64,000 nt of DNA from Nonomuraea endophytica (GCF_014203235.1 NZ_JACHIN010000004.1:1-64000), one strand, 5' to 3'. Positions 1 through 9,328 are shown, counted from the stretch's first letter. Made by a program: numbers and translations. The notes: a model not told the origin generated them from the sequence alone.

Positions 1-135
1 CAGACGAGGTGTTGCATGAAATACTTCATGCACTGGCTTTTAACACACTGTTGAGTTCTCAAGAAACGGACGCGTTTTCCAGCGGCTCATTTCGTATTTC
101 TATACTTTCACCCGGTTTGCTTCCTGTCAAATCCT
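1..135 (-). promoter_or_regulatory. rRNA operon leader (16S gene lies left of window)
   Basis: Read on the minus strand, this segment contains the phrase TTGAGAACTCAACAGTGTG (about 40-60). I recognise it as the conserved leader/processing element in front of actinobacterial 16S rRNA genes. It is preceded by a promoter and followed, toward position 1, by a perfect hairpin (8-bp arms TGCATGAA/TTCATGCA, loop ATAC, 13-32). The 16S sequence itself should begin just outside the window on the minus strand. The assignment rests on recognising the element; the rRNA is not visible. Positions 136-354 show no gene that I can support. Confidence 0.6.
99..130 (-). promoter_or_regulatory. Probable rRNA promoter
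   Basis: On the minus strand a perfect -35 hexamer TTGACA (125-130) is followed by an AT-rich stretch containing AAGTAT (102-107, 17-bp spacing) and TATAGA (99-104, 20-bp spacing). The first spacing is canonical for a housekeeping sigma factor. The position directly upstream of the rRNA leader element supports an rrn promoter. A second AT-rich region at 130-190 could hold another promoter, but I see no clear hexamer pair there. Confidence 0.5.
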
Positions 136-354
136 AGAATTTGACGTTTCACAAATTCCGAGCAGCAAGAAACCCTCAAAAACGTACCGTGCCATCATGG
201 GCATGTCGAATCAACGGAGTTTTCCGGTGGCTCTACGCGTACCCGAGACGGAGTCTCAAGGGGCTTGTGCCCTGGGGCCCGTCCGCCTGACACGGCGTCC
301 GGATCGCTCCCGGGGCGAAAACAAAGACTAGGTCGCGATCGGCGTGACGTCAAA

Positions 355-825
355 TCACCACGTCGGCGCGGCGCCGCCCAGCTTCCTGACCTGCGTGGCC
401 GACGCGCACACCTCGGCCGCCATCCCCACCGCCCGCGCCGCCCGCACGTTCACCTCGCCGTCGTCGAGGAACACGATCCGCTCCACGGGCACCCCGAACT
501 GCCCGGCCGCCACCTAATATGGCCGCCACCTCATAGGCACACGGATCCGGCTTGATAGGCACGCGGATCCGGCTTGGCCACGCCGATCCGGCACGAGAAG
601 GCCCGCGCGGCGAAGCGCTTAGGCCAGTCGCTGCGCTCCCACACCGGCAGTAGGTTCGACAGCAGGCTGAGCGTGCGTCCCCCATCGGTCAGCTCGTTCA
701 CCAGCGCCACCCGGACTGCGACCAACTGTCCAGGCCGGCCGCGGTCAGCGAGCTGTTCGCGTGCCTGTTCAGTCGGTGTACGGGCGATAAACCCCGTAAA
801 GGTCGAACAGAATCACGCCGCCCAT
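355..825 (-). pseudogene. Decayed HAD-superfamily hydrolase
   Basis: Fragments of one HAD-type hydrolase appear in order but in different frames on the minus strand. A motif I-like GGVILFDLYGV follows the ATG at 825. Next comes a middle part with LSNLLPVWERSDW and the motif III region GVAKPDPRAY. The C-terminal part, FLDDGEVNVRAARAVG, ends with a TGA at 355-357. The frames are broken by a stop after motif I, by a duplicated block of about 22 bp (AAGCCGGATCCGYGTGCCTAT occurs twice, about 540-575) and by a repeated GGTGGCGGCC around 515-535. The total is also shorter than usual for the family. The start overlaps the divergent neighbouring gene. Sequencing error cannot be excluded, but several lesions make decay more likely. 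Confidence 0.6.
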
Positions 826-2260
826 GTTTCGAGCGTATTCTTCCCCGGTGACTGCCACGATCATCCGCCCAGCCCCGCCGACGACCCGCTCGTACGCCTG
901 GCTCCCCTGGCCGATGGCCGCACTGGCAGCCGCGGTGGCGCTCTCCGGCTCCGGAGCAGCCTCGCTCAACGGCGACGAGCTCGCCACGATCAGCGCGGCG
1001 AGACGCTCCATTTCCGGATTGTGGGAGCTGTCGCAGCACATCGACGGCCATTTCCTGCCGTACTACGTCTTCATGCACCTGTGGGTGAAGCTCGGCACGG
1101 CGGAGCTGTGGCTGCGCCTCCCCTCGGCGCTGGCGATCGGCGTCGCCGCCTGGTTCCTGACCGATCTGGGCCGCCGCCTGCACGGCATGACCGCTGGCGT
1201 GACGGCCGCGGTGATCTTCACGGCGCTACCGTCCGTGTCCTATTACGGCGCATTCGCCCGCTCATACGCGTTCGCCGCCGCAGCGGTGGTCTTCGCCTTC
1301 TGGGCGCTGCACCGGGCGATCGAGGAGCCGCGCCGTACCGGCCGCTGGGTTCTTTACGGCGGGGCGGTCGCGCTGGTCTGCTGCACCCATCTGTTCGCCG
1401 TGCTCACGCTGCCCGCACATCTGCTGCTCGCGCGCCGCGCGACCTGGTCGCGCATGCTGGCGGCGCTCGCCATAGGCGGCCTGCCCGCCGTCGCACTCGG
1501 CCTGATCGGGTACGGCGAGCGCCACGCGATCAGCTGGATCCCGCAACGCGGCCCCGACGTGCTGCTGAAGTTCCCCAAGATGGCGGCGGACTCGATGGAG
1601 GTCGGCCTGCTGCTGTTCGCGGTCGCCCTGCTCGGGGCGGCGCTGACGTGGCGCTTGAAGGAGACCCCGGCGCTGCTGGCCTGGCTGGTGCTGCCGCCGG
1701 TCCTGCTGCTGGCGGTCTCCCATCTGGTGACACCTGTGTACGTCGACCGCTACCTCTTTGTCACCACTCCGGCGCTGGCCCTCCTGGCGGGGCTGGCCGC
1801 GGCCGGCATGCCGCGCCTGCCCGTCGTCGCGGGCGCCGTGCTGGCCGGGGTGACGATCGCGCTGGCCGTACCGGCTCATCTGGACGTGCGCGACTACAAC
1901 GGGCGCTATGCGGACTTCCCCGGAGCCCTCGCCAGAATCAAGACGCGGCCCGGCGACGCCCTCGTCTACGGCCAGAGCTCCGAACGCAAGGGCGTTCTCT
2001 ACTACGCCGCCAAGCCCCTGCCCGACGACGTCCTCCTGGCATCGCGGGAACCGGAGCCGCACGGCTTCGCCTGGCCCGAGCGCGACGACGTCGCCGCCGC
2101 GCTGGAGGGGCGCGACCGCGTCTGGATGTTGTGGCGCGGAGCGAAGACGGCGAAGCTACCGCGCATCGAGGCGGTACGGGCGGCAGGCTTCGAGCAGTCC
2201 TCCGCGTGGCATTCGGCGGAAATCCCCGGCATCACGGTGGCCCTGTTCACGCGTCGCTGA
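824..2260 (+). CDS. GT-C-type membrane glycosyltransferase
   Basis: This 478-residue integral membrane protein has about ten hydrophobic segments and a soluble C-terminal domain. The N-terminal loop carries NGDEL (49-53), the position of the acidic pair in GT-C (GT39/PMT-like) enzymes that use polyprenyl-phosphate sugars. It is followed by the arrangement YYVFMHLW...WLRLPSAL seen in bacterial glycosyltransferase family 39 proteins. Donor and acceptor cannot be read from the sequence. The ATG at 824 lacks a clear ribosome binding site, so the start is uncertain and an internal start near residue 30 is possible. The last codons (FTRR-stop) lie in the tandem repeat shared with the convergent NACHT gene. 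Confidence 0.65.
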   Translation: MFRAYSSPVTATIIRPAPPTTRSYAWLPWPMAALAAAVALSGSGAASLNGDELATISAARRSISGLWELSQHIDGHFLPYYVFMHLWVKLGTAELWLRLPSALAIGVAAWFLTDLGRRLHGMTAGVTAAVIFTALPSVSYYGAFARSYAFAAAAVVFAFWALHRAIEEPRRTGRWVLYGGAVALVCCTHLFAVLTLPAHLLLARRATWSRMLAALAIGGLPAVALGLIGYGERHAISWIPQRGPDVLLKFPKMAADSMEVGLLLFAVALLGAALTWRLKETPALLAWLVLPPVLLLAVSHLVTPVYVDRYLFVTTPALALLAGLAAAGMPRLPVVAGAVLAGVTIALAVPAHLDVRDYNGRYADFPGALARIKTRPGDALVYGQSSERKGVLYYAAKPLPDDVLLASREPEPHGFAWPERDDVAAALEGRDRVWMLWRGAKTAKLPRIEAVRAAGFEQSSAWHSAEIPGITVALFTRR

Positions 2261-2375
2261 AACCGCGCCGCTCACGCGTCGGGAAACAGCGTCGCTAAAA
2301 CAGCGCCGCTCACGCGTCGCCAAAACAGCGCCACTCAAGCGTCGCTAGAACTGCACCGTTCACGCGTCGCTGAAC
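2245..2375. repeat. Degenerate 25-bp tandem repeat between convergent genes
   Basis: About five copies of a unit close to CTCACGCGTCGCNAAAACAG plus GCGCC lie head to tail; copy 2 has an extra partial unit. The first copy encodes the last residues and the TGA of the glycosyltransferase (stop 2258-2260). The last copy, read on the other strand, encodes the end (EFSDA) and the TGA of the NACHT gene (2360-2362). I see no stem with a T-tract that would make this an ordinary terminator. Confidence 0.75.
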
Positions 2376-5300
2376 TCGCGTCTGACCGGCACCACGCGCC
2401 CGTCGGCGAACACCCGCACCTTGGCCGTCCGGCTCATGGCGAACAGCGCGTCCATGCGGGACGTCCGGTACCTGATCCGCTCCGGGATCTCAACCCGCAG
2501 AAACCGTTCCACATGGCCGGGCCGCGCGCGGCTCTCGCTCAGCACCTCCAGCATCAGCCAGGGGTTCCAGCTTCCGGCGGTGACCTGGACGGCCTTGCCG
2601 ATGAGCTCATCGGGGATCCCACGGTCGAGGTAGTCGGCGAGCACCAGCGAGAACTCCCCGTCCCACAGCGAGAGGTTGTCGAGCACGAGCCCGGTGACCT
2701 CGGAAGGCGCGTACGGCTTCAGCAGGCGTAGCACCCGCTCGACCTCATGCCGGTCGCCGTGGCCGATGGCCTCGGTCAGCCGGGCGTGCAGCGGCGCGAC
2801 GACGGAGGTGTCGCCGACGCCGTGCAGCGCCTCGGCGATCTCGGCGAGGGCGTCGAGGTTGTCCTTGGCGTCGGCGAAGGCCTTGCGCAGCACGGGCACG
2901 CCTTCGGTGCTCTTCCAGCGGGCCAGGCTCCTGGCCAGCGGCAGTTTCACCTCATCCGCCTCCTCGCCGGCGAGGAGGTCGGCGAACAGCCCGCACAGCT
3001 CGGGCACGGTCGCGGCGTCGGTCCACCAGGCCAGGCCGTGGATCAGCTCAAGCCGCCCGAACCGGTCCAGCCCGCCCTCCCGCAGCAGCGCGGACAGGAC
3101 GGGCAGCGAGCGCGCGGCCACGACCTCCAGCGCCGCGATGAGCTCGACCGCGTCGGACCCCGCGCGGGTCCCGCCGCGCACGAGGTCCAGGGCGAGCTCG
3201 GCGGCCGCGCCGTCCATGACCGCCTTGTACGCCTCCACGGTCACGTACCCGGTCCGGCCAAAACCGAGGGCGAAGATCCGCGCCGCCACCTTGGGCCCGA
3301 GCCCCGCGGCCGCGATGTACCCGGCGATGTCACGCTTGGTGGCTTCGACCCGCCCGCCCTCCAGCGCCTCCAGCGCCAGCGTCGCCACGTCCGCCCCGAT
3401 CGGCAGGCGACGGTAGGGCGGGAAGAGGTAGGGATCGACCGGACTGCCCGTGTCGTTGACCAGCGACTCCACCAGCAGCCTGACCACCCCGTGCCCGCCG
3501 AGCCCGCTCAGCGCGACCACGAACGCGCCGCCGGGCGCCAGTCCGTGCGCGAGCCGTTGCCGCAACTCACCCAGCAGGTACGGCTCCGCCTCCCGGCACC
3601 GCAGATGCCCGAGCGCCAGCGCGAGGTTCTCCTCCAGGTCGAAGCCGGGCGCGAGAGCCAGCAGCCGCGCGCCGAGGTTCTTGGCCCGCGAGTTGCCGAG
3701 CGCCTCGATGGCCCGTTCCCGCCCGCCCCTGCTGTGGCCGGGGTCGGTGACGTAGCCGAGCAGCCGTTCGGTGATCTCGTCGCCGCTGATCTCGACCAGC
3801 CGCCGGGCGCAGGTGCGCTGCATGCTCTTGGGCAGCGTCTCGTCCATGAGCACGCCGAACATGTCGTCGACGATCCGCCGCCGCAGCCAGGGCACCTTGA
3901 TGCGGGGCGTGCCGACCAGGCAGGAGCCGGCCAGCATGAGGTCGCCGTGGAACAGGTCGTCGTCGGCGGCGACGGGATGGCCGCGGGGCGGTTCGTCGGA
4001 GGTCTGCCGGCCGAGGATGGCCAGCAGCAGTGGGGAGGCGTCGGTCATGCGCCCGGCCAGCAGCGTGATGACCTCCTCCCACCAGGGGTCGTGGCGGTGG
4101 CCGACGATCCGGGCGATGGCCGCCTGCCCGTGCTCGTTGGCGGCGACCGCGGCGAAGTAGTCCTGCAGGGTCAGGTGGAGGAAGCCGTACCAGCCGTGGG
4201 CCATCTCCTTGAGCAGGCCGTACTGGGCGCAGATCTCGGCCAGCACCTCGGCGGCGCGTTCGGCGGGCAGGTCGACGGTGGGCAGGAAGCGGGCGATGAC
4301 GTCGAGCAGTTCGTGTTCGGGCAGGTAGCGCCAGCCGTGCTGGTGGAAGTGCCAGGCGATCTCCTCCAGGAGGTCGCGTTTGCGGGCGGTGGTGAACTCC
4401 GACTGGCGGCGGATGCCGCGGTGGGCGTCCCATTCCTTGAGCATCACGTCGACACAGCGGTTGTAGAGCTCGGCGCGGCGTTCGGGTAGTTCGAGGTCTT
4501 TGCCGTAGACGATGGCGATGAGGGAGAGAAGAAGGGGGTTCGCCGCCAGGGCACGCATCCTGGAATTTCCGGATAAAGCCGCGCGCAGGCCCTCCGCCTT
4601 GACCGGATCCTCCGCGAACCAGTTCGCGGCGAACGCCTCGACCTGCTCCCACGTGAAGTCCAGCACCTCCAGCGAGCCGAACTCCTGCAGCCCGCCCCGC
4701 CAGCCCGCCTTCCGGCAGGTGACCACGATCGGCGCCAGCCGGTAGCGCCCGGCCAGCCGGCTGATCTCCTCGGCCACGTGGGTGTAGGCGCGCTCGGCCT
4801 CCTCTGGGGTGGCGCCGCCGAGCACCTCGTCCAGGCCGTCGAGCAGCAGCGCCGCCTGCCCGGTCTCCAGGCGGCCGCGAAGGTACGGGCCGGCGTCGCG
4901 GAAGCCGTACCTCTCGTCGAGCTGTTTGACGGCGAAGTCGAGCAGTCTCTCCTCGCCGCTGTCGACGAACCTGCGCAGCTCCACGAAGACGGGCAGGGTG
5001 GGGCCGGGGCGCAGTTCGCCGCGGGCGATGCGGAAGGTCAGGTACTTCAGCATCGTGGTCTTGCCTGCGCCGGGGTCGCCGACGACGGTCATGCGCGCGT
5101 GCCTGGCCATGGCCTCCTCGGGCGCGAAGGTCTGGCCGGTGCCTTCCAGCAGTTGTTCCTCGCCGCCCCTGGCCAGCCGCCTGGCCTCCTCGGGGTGCAG
5201 GTAGCGGCGCGGCTCCTCCTCGCGCACGCGCACCTGGACGTAGAGCGACTCCAGGTCGAGCGGCTGGGGCATGTCGAGGATCTTCAGGTGGCGCAGGGAG

Positions 5301-5608
5301 GCGACGACGGCCGCGCGGTAGTCGAGGGCGCCGCGCTCGACGGCGTCGGCGTGCTCGCGGGCGTCGCGCAGCCGTTCCTGGAACTCCTCCTCCGCTGTGC
5401 CGCGCTCGTGCTCGGCCTTGGCCCGGTCCCAGGCGAACTTCTCCTGGTCCAGTTCGAGCTTGCGCCGTTCCAGCTCCTGCTTGCGCTCTTCGAGGCCGCG
5501 CTGCTGGCGGAGGTTGCCGCGCCATTGGAAGAAGCCGGCGACCAGTCCGGCGAGCACGCCGCCGAGGGCGATGAGCGCGGGGGCGTTCGACGTCCAGAAC
5601 GACGACAT
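2360..5608 (-). CDS. Membrane-anchored NACHT-domain NTPase
   Basis: With the start at 5608 the product has 1082 residues. In order: a hydrophobic segment (about 10-27), a charged coiled coil rich in E, R and K (about 30-90), a linker, a NACHT domain with Walker A GDPGAGKT (177-184) and Walker B LLLDGLDEV (254-262), then NPLLLSL and FLHLTLQDYFAA (476-487), both typical of NACHT winged-helix regions. The rest is a long alpha-helical part, probably HEAT-like repeats. Bacterial NACHT proteins of this build are STAND NTPases, several of which protect against phages; a defence role here is inference. No separate effector gene adjoins it. An upstream ATG at 5689 would add 27 residues, but that stretch is less GC-rich. 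A GATACT hexamer 6 nt before the ATG at 5608 fits a leaderless transcript. Confidence 0.8.
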   Translation of the reverse strand: MSSFWTSNAPALIALGGVLAGLVAGFFQWRGNLRQQRGLEERKQELERRKLELDQEKFAWDRAKAEHERGTAEEEFQERLRDAREHADAVERGALDYRAAVVASLRHLKILDMPQPLDLESLYVQVRVREEEPRRYLHPEEARRLARGGEEQLLEGTGQTFAPEEAMARHARMTVVGDPGAGKTTMLKYLTFRIARGELRPGPTLPVFVELRRFVDSGEERLLDFAVKQLDERYGFRDAGPYLRGRLETGQAALLLDGLDEVLGGATPEEAERAYTHVAEEISRLAGRYRLAPIVVTCRKAGWRGGLQEFGSLEVLDFTWEQVEAFAANWFAEDPVKAEGLRAALSGNSRMRALAANPLLLSLIAIVYGKDLELPERRAELYNRCVDVMLKEWDAHRGIRRQSEFTTARKRDLLEEIAWHFHQHGWRYLPEHELLDVIARFLPTVDLPAERAAEVLAEICAQYGLLKEMAHGWYGFLHLTLQDYFAAVAANEHGQAAIARIVGHRHDPWWEEVITLLAGRMTDASPLLLAILGRQTSDEPPRGHPVAADDDLFHGDLMLAGSCLVGTPRIKVPWLRRRIVDDMFGVLMDETLPKSMQRTCARRLVEISGDEITERLLGYVTDPGHSRGGRERAIEALGNSRAKNLGARLLALAPGFDLEENLALALGHLRCREAEPYLLGELRQRLAHGLAPGGAFVVALSGLGGHGVVRLLVESLVNDTGSPVDPYLFPPYRRLPIGADVATLALEALEGGRVEATKRDIAGYIAAAGLGPKVAARIFALGFGRTGYVTVEAYKAVMDGAAAELALDLVRGGTRAGSDAVELIAALEVVAARSLPVLSALLREGGLDRFGRLELIHGLAWWTDAATVPELCGLFADLLAGEEADEVKLPLARSLARWKSTEGVPVLRKAFADAKDNLDALAEIAEALHGVGDTSVVAPLHARLTEAIGHGDRHEVERVLRLLKPYAPSEVTGLVLDNLSLWDGEFSLVLADYLDRGIPDELIGKAVQVTAGSWNPWLMLEVLSESRARPGHVERFLRVEIPERIRYRTSRMDALFAMSRTAKVRVFADGRVVPVRREFSDA

Positions 5609-5748
5609 GAGCGAAGTATCGCCCGGAGCCAGCTTGTCACCGGAAGTTTCGCGATTATTGGCACGAATAGAGGTTTCGGTCCTTACCATAATCGCCGCGG
5701 TGATCGACCGGTGAGAGTCTCCGGCAATGGCGCCGCAGGGAGTTCCAC

Positions 5749-6918
5749 GTGCGAAAGATCGCAGCGACCACGCTCGCCGTCCTGACCCCTCTCACCGGAG
5801 CGGGAGCGAGCGCGGCCACCGCCGCAGCCGACCACCGTCCCGAGCGTTCGCAGGTCGTCGTCATCGGCCACCGCGGCTCGGCCGGGCACCGCCCCGAGCA
5901 CACCCAGGGCAGCTACGAGCTGGCGGTGGCCATGGGCGCCGACTGGATCGAGCCCGACCTGGTGCCGACCAAGGACCACGTGCTGGTCGTGCGGCACGAG
6001 AACGAGATCTCCGGCACCACCGACGTCTCGGCGCGGCCGGAGTTCGCCGGGCGCAAGACCACCAAGGTCGTCGACGGGCGCAACGTCACCGGCTGGTTCA
6101 CCGAGGACTTCACGCTGGCCGAGCTCAAGACGCTGCGCGCCGCGGAGCGGCTGCCGGCCATCCGCCAGCGCAACACCGTCTACAACGGCTACTACCAGGT
6201 CATGACCTTCCAGGAGGTGCTCGACCTGGCGAAGAAGCTCTCCAAGAAGTACGACCGCGAGGTCGGTGTCTTCCCCGAGACCAAGCATCCGACCTATTTC
6301 CGCTCGATCGGGCTGCCGCTGGAGGAGAAGCTGATCGAGACGGTCCGGCGCAACGGGCTGAACCGGCCCCGCGGGCCCGTCGTGGTGCAGTCGTTCGAGC
6401 CGTCGAGCCTGAAGCGGGTGGCCGGCGCGCTGCGGGTGCCGCTGTGGCAGGCGCTGGGGACGACGGGCCAGCCGTACGACCTGAAGGCGGCGGGCGACCC
6501 CACCACCTACGCCGACATGATGAAGCCGGAAGGGCTGGCGAAGATCGCCGACTACGCGCAGTGGATCGGCCCGGACAAGTCCTCGGCCATCCCGCTGAAC
6601 CCGGACGGCAGCACCGGCGCGCCCACCTCGCTCGTCTCCGACGCGCACAAGGCCGGGCTGAAGATCGGCGTCTACACGTTCCGGAGCGAGAACCAGTACC
6701 TGCCGTTGCAACTGCGGCGCGGGAGCGTGCCGACCGAGCACGGTGACGCGCTGGCGGAGTACCGGGCGCATCTGGAGCTGGGCGTGGACGCGTTCGTCAC
6801 CGACTACCCGGACACGGCGGTGCTGGCGCGCGGGGAGCGTACCCGCCCGCAGGGGCTGGCGCCGGCCGATCAGCTCGCCCCGCTCAACACCGACGAGCCC
6901 GAGGAGGGCAGGCACTAG
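5749..6918 (+). CDS. glpQ: Secreted glycerophosphodiester phosphodiesterase
   Basis: This 389-residue enzyme should hydrolyse glycerophosphodiesters to glycerol-3-phosphate and an alcohol outside the membrane. A Sec-type signal peptide (MRKIAATTLAVL, ending near ASAATA) precedes the GDPD signature: H41-R42-G in IGHRGSAG, E68 and D70 in WIEPD, and H83. FPETKHP and the late VDAFVTDYPD are also typical, and the length fits GlpQ-type enzymes. The start is a GTG behind CAGGGAG (5735-5741). It is divergent from the NACHT gene and convergent with tyrS, with a shared terminator. A role in phosphate or lipid recycling is inferred from the family. Confidence 0.88.
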   Translation: MRKIAATTLAVLTPLTGAGASAATAAADHRPERSQVVVIGHRGSAGHRPEHTQGSYELAVAMGADWIEPDLVPTKDHVLVVRHENEISGTTDVSARPEFAGRKTTKVVDGRNVTGWFTEDFTLAELKTLRAAERLPAIRQRNTVYNGYYQVMTFQEVLDLAKKLSKKYDREVGVFPETKHPTYFRSIGLPLEEKLIETVRRNGLNRPRGPVVVQSFEPSSLKRVAGALRVPLWQALGTTGQPYDLKAAGDPTTYADMMKPEGLAKIADYAQWIGPDKSSAIPLNPDGSTGAPTSLVSDAHKAGLKIGVYTFRSENQYLPLQLRRGSVPTEHGDALAEYRAHLELGVDAFVTDYPDTAVLARGERTRPQGLAPADQLAPLNTDEPEEGRH

Positions 6919-6931
6919 ACGCAGTGAAAAG

Positions 6932-6955
6932 CGGGCCCTTCACAAGAAGGGCCCG
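6932..6955. terminator. Bidirectional terminator between glpQ and tyrS
   Basis: A perfect 10-bp GC-rich stem, CGGGCCCTTC/GAAGGGCCCG with loop ACAA, lies between two convergent genes (stop codons at 6918 and 6963). There is no long T-tract on either side, which is common for actinobacterial terminators. Confidence 0.75.
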
Positions 6956-6962
6956 TCCGCGT

Positions 6963-8225
6963 TCAGCCGACCTCGACGCCGCCGATCGACTTCTTGCCGC
7001 GGCGCAGCACCAGGAAGCGGCCTCGCAGCAGGTCCTTGTCCTCGGGCACGTACGCCTCGTCGGTGATCTTCACATTGTTGAGATACGCGCCGCCCTCCTT
7101 GACCGCGCGCCGCGCCGCCGACTTCGACTCCACCAGCCCGCTCTCGGCCAGCAGGTCGACGAACGGGGCGCCGAGCGCCGGCACGGCCGCCTTGGGCACC
7201 TCGGCCAGCGCCGACCCGAGCGTGGCCGCGTCGAGATCCTCCAGCGAGCCCTGCCCGAACAGCGCCTTGGACGCCGCCTGCACCTTGACCAGCTCGTCGG
7301 CCCCGTGCAGCAGCGTGGTGAACTCCTCGGCCAGCGCCCGCTGCGCCTCGCGGGCGAAGGGCCGCTCGGCGACGGACTTCTCCAGCGCCTCGATCTCCTC
7401 GCGCCCGCGGAAGCTGAAGATCTTGAGGAACTTCACGATGTCGCGGTCGTCGGAGTTGAGCCAGAACTGGTAGAAGGCGTACGGCGAGGTCATCTCGGGG
7501 TTGAGCCACACCGCGCCACCGGCGGTCTTGCCGAACTTGGTGCCGTCGGCCTTGGTGATCAGCGGCACGGTCAGGGCGTGCACGTGCGCGCCCTCGACCC
7601 GCCTGATGAAGTCGACGCCCGCGGTGATGTTGCCCCACTGGTCGCTGCCGCCGAGCTGCAGCGTGCAGCCGAAGCGGCGGTGGAGCTCCAGGTAGTCGTT
7701 GGACTGCAGCAGCTGGTAGCTGAACTCGGTGTAGCTGAGCCCCTCGCCGGCCAGGCGGGCCGCGACGACCTCGCGCGCCAGCATGCGGTTGACCGGGAAG
7801 TGCTTGCCCACGTCGCGCAGGAAGTCGATCGCCGACAGCTCGGCGGTCCAGTCGAGGTTGCTGACCATGACGCCGCGCGCCTCGTCGGACAGGTCGAGGA
7901 AGCGCTCCACCTGCACCCGGATCTTCGCCACCCACTCGGCCACGACCTCGGCCGGGTTGAGCGCCCGCTCGGTGCTGCGCCCGCCCGGGTCGCCGATCAG
8001 GCCGGTGGCGCCGCCGACCAGGCCGATCGCCCGGTGGCCCGCCTGCTGGATCCTGGCCAGCGTGAACAGCGGGACCAGGTTGCCGACGTGCAGGGAGGGC
8101 GCGGTCGGGTCGAACCCGCAATAGGCCGTGATCGGACCGGTCGCCAGCGAGGCGCGCAGCGCGTCGAGGTCGGTGGACTGCGCGATCAGGCCGCGCCAGG
8201 CGAGGTCATCGAGAATGTCGGTCAC
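6963..8225 (-). CDS. tyrS: Tyrosyl-tRNA synthetase
   Basis: A class I aminoacyl-tRNA synthetase of 420 residues that charges tRNA-Tyr. The HIGH-like motif is LHVGN (45-49), and the KMSKS-equivalent is KFGKT near residue 230, the bacterial TyrRS form. The tyrosine/ATP pocket segments [10 protein letters not shown] and [12 protein letters not shown] are present. The C-terminus has an S4-like RNA-binding domain ([20 protein letters not shown]). The start is a GTG only 84 bp from the divergent PH-domain gene, so both promoters must sit in that gap. It lies just downstream of the arg cluster and mpg on the same strand but ends at its own terminator. Confidence 0.95.
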   Translation of the reverse strand: MTDILDDLAWRGLIAQSTDLDALRASLATGPITAYCGFDPTAPSLHVGNLVPLFTLARIQQAGHRAIGLVGGATGLIGDPGGRSTERALNPAEVVAEWVAKIRVQVERFLDLSDEARGVMVSNLDWTAELSAIDFLRDVGKHFPVNRMLAREVVAARLAGEGLSYTEFSYQLLQSNDYLELHRRFGCTLQLGGSDQWGNITAGVDFIRRVEGAHVHALTVPLITKADGTKFGKTAGGAVWLNPEMTSPYAFYQFWLNSDDRDIVKFLKIFSFRGREEIEALEKSVAERPFAREAQRALAEEFTTLLHGADELVKVQAASKALFGQGSLEDLDAATLGSALAEVPKAAVPALGAPFVDLLAESGLVESKSAARRAVKEGGAYLNNVKITDEAYVPEDKDLLRGRFLVLRRGKKSIGGVEVG

Positions 8226-8309
8226 GATCTCGGCTTTCCAGGTAGTGGATGTGGGTACCAGCCTGCCCGATCCATACGGATGCGCGCCACTTGGATACGC
8301 TCGGTCTCC

Positions 8310-8711
8310 ATGTGGAAGGTCCGTCGCGAGCTGGCCGCTCTCAAGATCCTAGGGGCTGTCGTGTGTGCGGCTCTCGCCGTGTACTGGTGGCTGGCGGGAG
8401 ACACCCGCGGGCTGATCCTGGCCGTCCCCGCGACGCTGCTGGTCGGCGCCATGGCGCTGCGCGATCTCCTGGTCCCCGTACGGCTGCGCGCCGACGAGAG
8501 CGGCATCACGGTCGTGCACGGCTACGCCGGCCACCGGCACGTGCCGTGGGAGCAGATCGAGGACGTCAAGGTGGACGTGCGCACCCGGTTCGGCCTGCGC
8601 AGCGAGATGCTGGAGATCGACACCGGCGACGGCCTGCACCTGTTCAGCCCTCACGAGCTGGGCGCCTCCCCCACCGAGGTGGCCGCCGCGCTGCGCCGCC
8701 GGGGGACGTGA
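8310..8711 (+). CDS. Small membrane protein with bacterial PH domain
   Basis: The 133-residue product has two N-terminal hydrophobic segments (about 10-45), then a beta-rich domain with the pattern [16 protein letters not shown]...VPWEQIEDV...[14 protein letters not shown] that I recognise as a bacterial PH (bPH-type) domain. The function of these actinobacterial proteins is unknown. A TANNNT hexamer (TACGCT) ends about 8 nt before the ATG, so the transcript may be leaderless. Its last 61 nt overlap the 3' end of mpg on the opposite strand. Confidence 0.75.
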   Translation: MWKVRRELAALKILGAVVCAALAVYWWLAGDTRGLILAVPATLLVGAMALRDLLVPVRLRADESGITVVHGYAGHRHVPWEQIEDVKVDVRTRFGLRSEMLEIDTGDGLHLFSPHELGASPTEVAAALRRRGT

Positions 8712-9328
8712 GCCTTGTAGGGCGAGACGGTCGGGTCGGCGTCGATCCAGAACCGCCACGGCACCTCTTTGGCGGTGGAGATCCCGGTGCGCGGACCGGA
8801 GCGAATGAGCGCGCGCTCGGGCGGCTCACCCTGTAGCACGGCGAGGGTGCCGGATCCGGTGCGGATCGCGTCGAGCCCGTTGTGCTCGCGGTGCAGGCCG
8901 AGCGCCACCGCCAGGCGGGCGGGGCCGCGGGCGAGGTCGCGGTCGGGCACCTTCCTGCCCGCCGGGCCCGTGGCGCCGCGCCGGGAGCGCGCGGTCTCCA
9001 GCCCGTCCACGATCTCCCCGGCGCGCAGCAGCACCGCCGAGCCGTGCTCCTCCGGCAGGCAGACCAGGTTGGCGCAGTAGTGCATGCCGTAGGTGAAGTA
9101 CACGTACAGGTGGCCGGGCGGGCCGAACATCACCGCGTTGCGTGGCGTCTTGCCCCGGTAGGTGTGGGCCGCCGGGTCCTCGCCCGGCCCGCCGTACGCC
9201 TCGACCTCGGTCAGGCGCAGGGCGACGGGGCCGTGCGCGAGGACGCGCCCGAGCAGGTCGGGCGCGACCTCGTGCGAGGGCCGGTCGAAGAAGGAGCGCG
9301 GCAGCGGCTTCAGGATCCGGCCGCCCAT
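8651..9328 (-). CDS. mpg: DNA-3-methyladenine glycosylase (AAG/MPG family)
   Basis: This base-excision repair enzyme removes alkylated purines. At 225 residues it shows the family signature around the catalytic glutamate (LTEVEAYGG), then [38 protein letters not shown] and the closing [13 protein letters not shown]. The ATG lies inside the last 19 nt of argH, so translation is probably coupled to the arginine operon. The C-terminal tail after PTVSPYK (about 22 residues) is longer than I expect and is encoded in the overlap with the opposite PH-domain gene. Confidence 0.92.
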   Translation of the reverse strand: MGGRILKPLPRSFFDRPSHEVAPDLLGRVLAHGPVALRLTEVEAYGGPGEDPAAHTYRGKTPRNAVMFGPPGHLYVYFTYGMHYCANLVCLPEEHGSAVLLRAGEIVDGLETARSRRGATGPAGRKVPDRDLARGPARLAVALGLHREHNGLDAIRTGSGTLAVLQGEPPERALIRSGPRTGISTAKEVPWRFWIDADPTVSPYKAHVPRRRSAAATSVGEAPSS

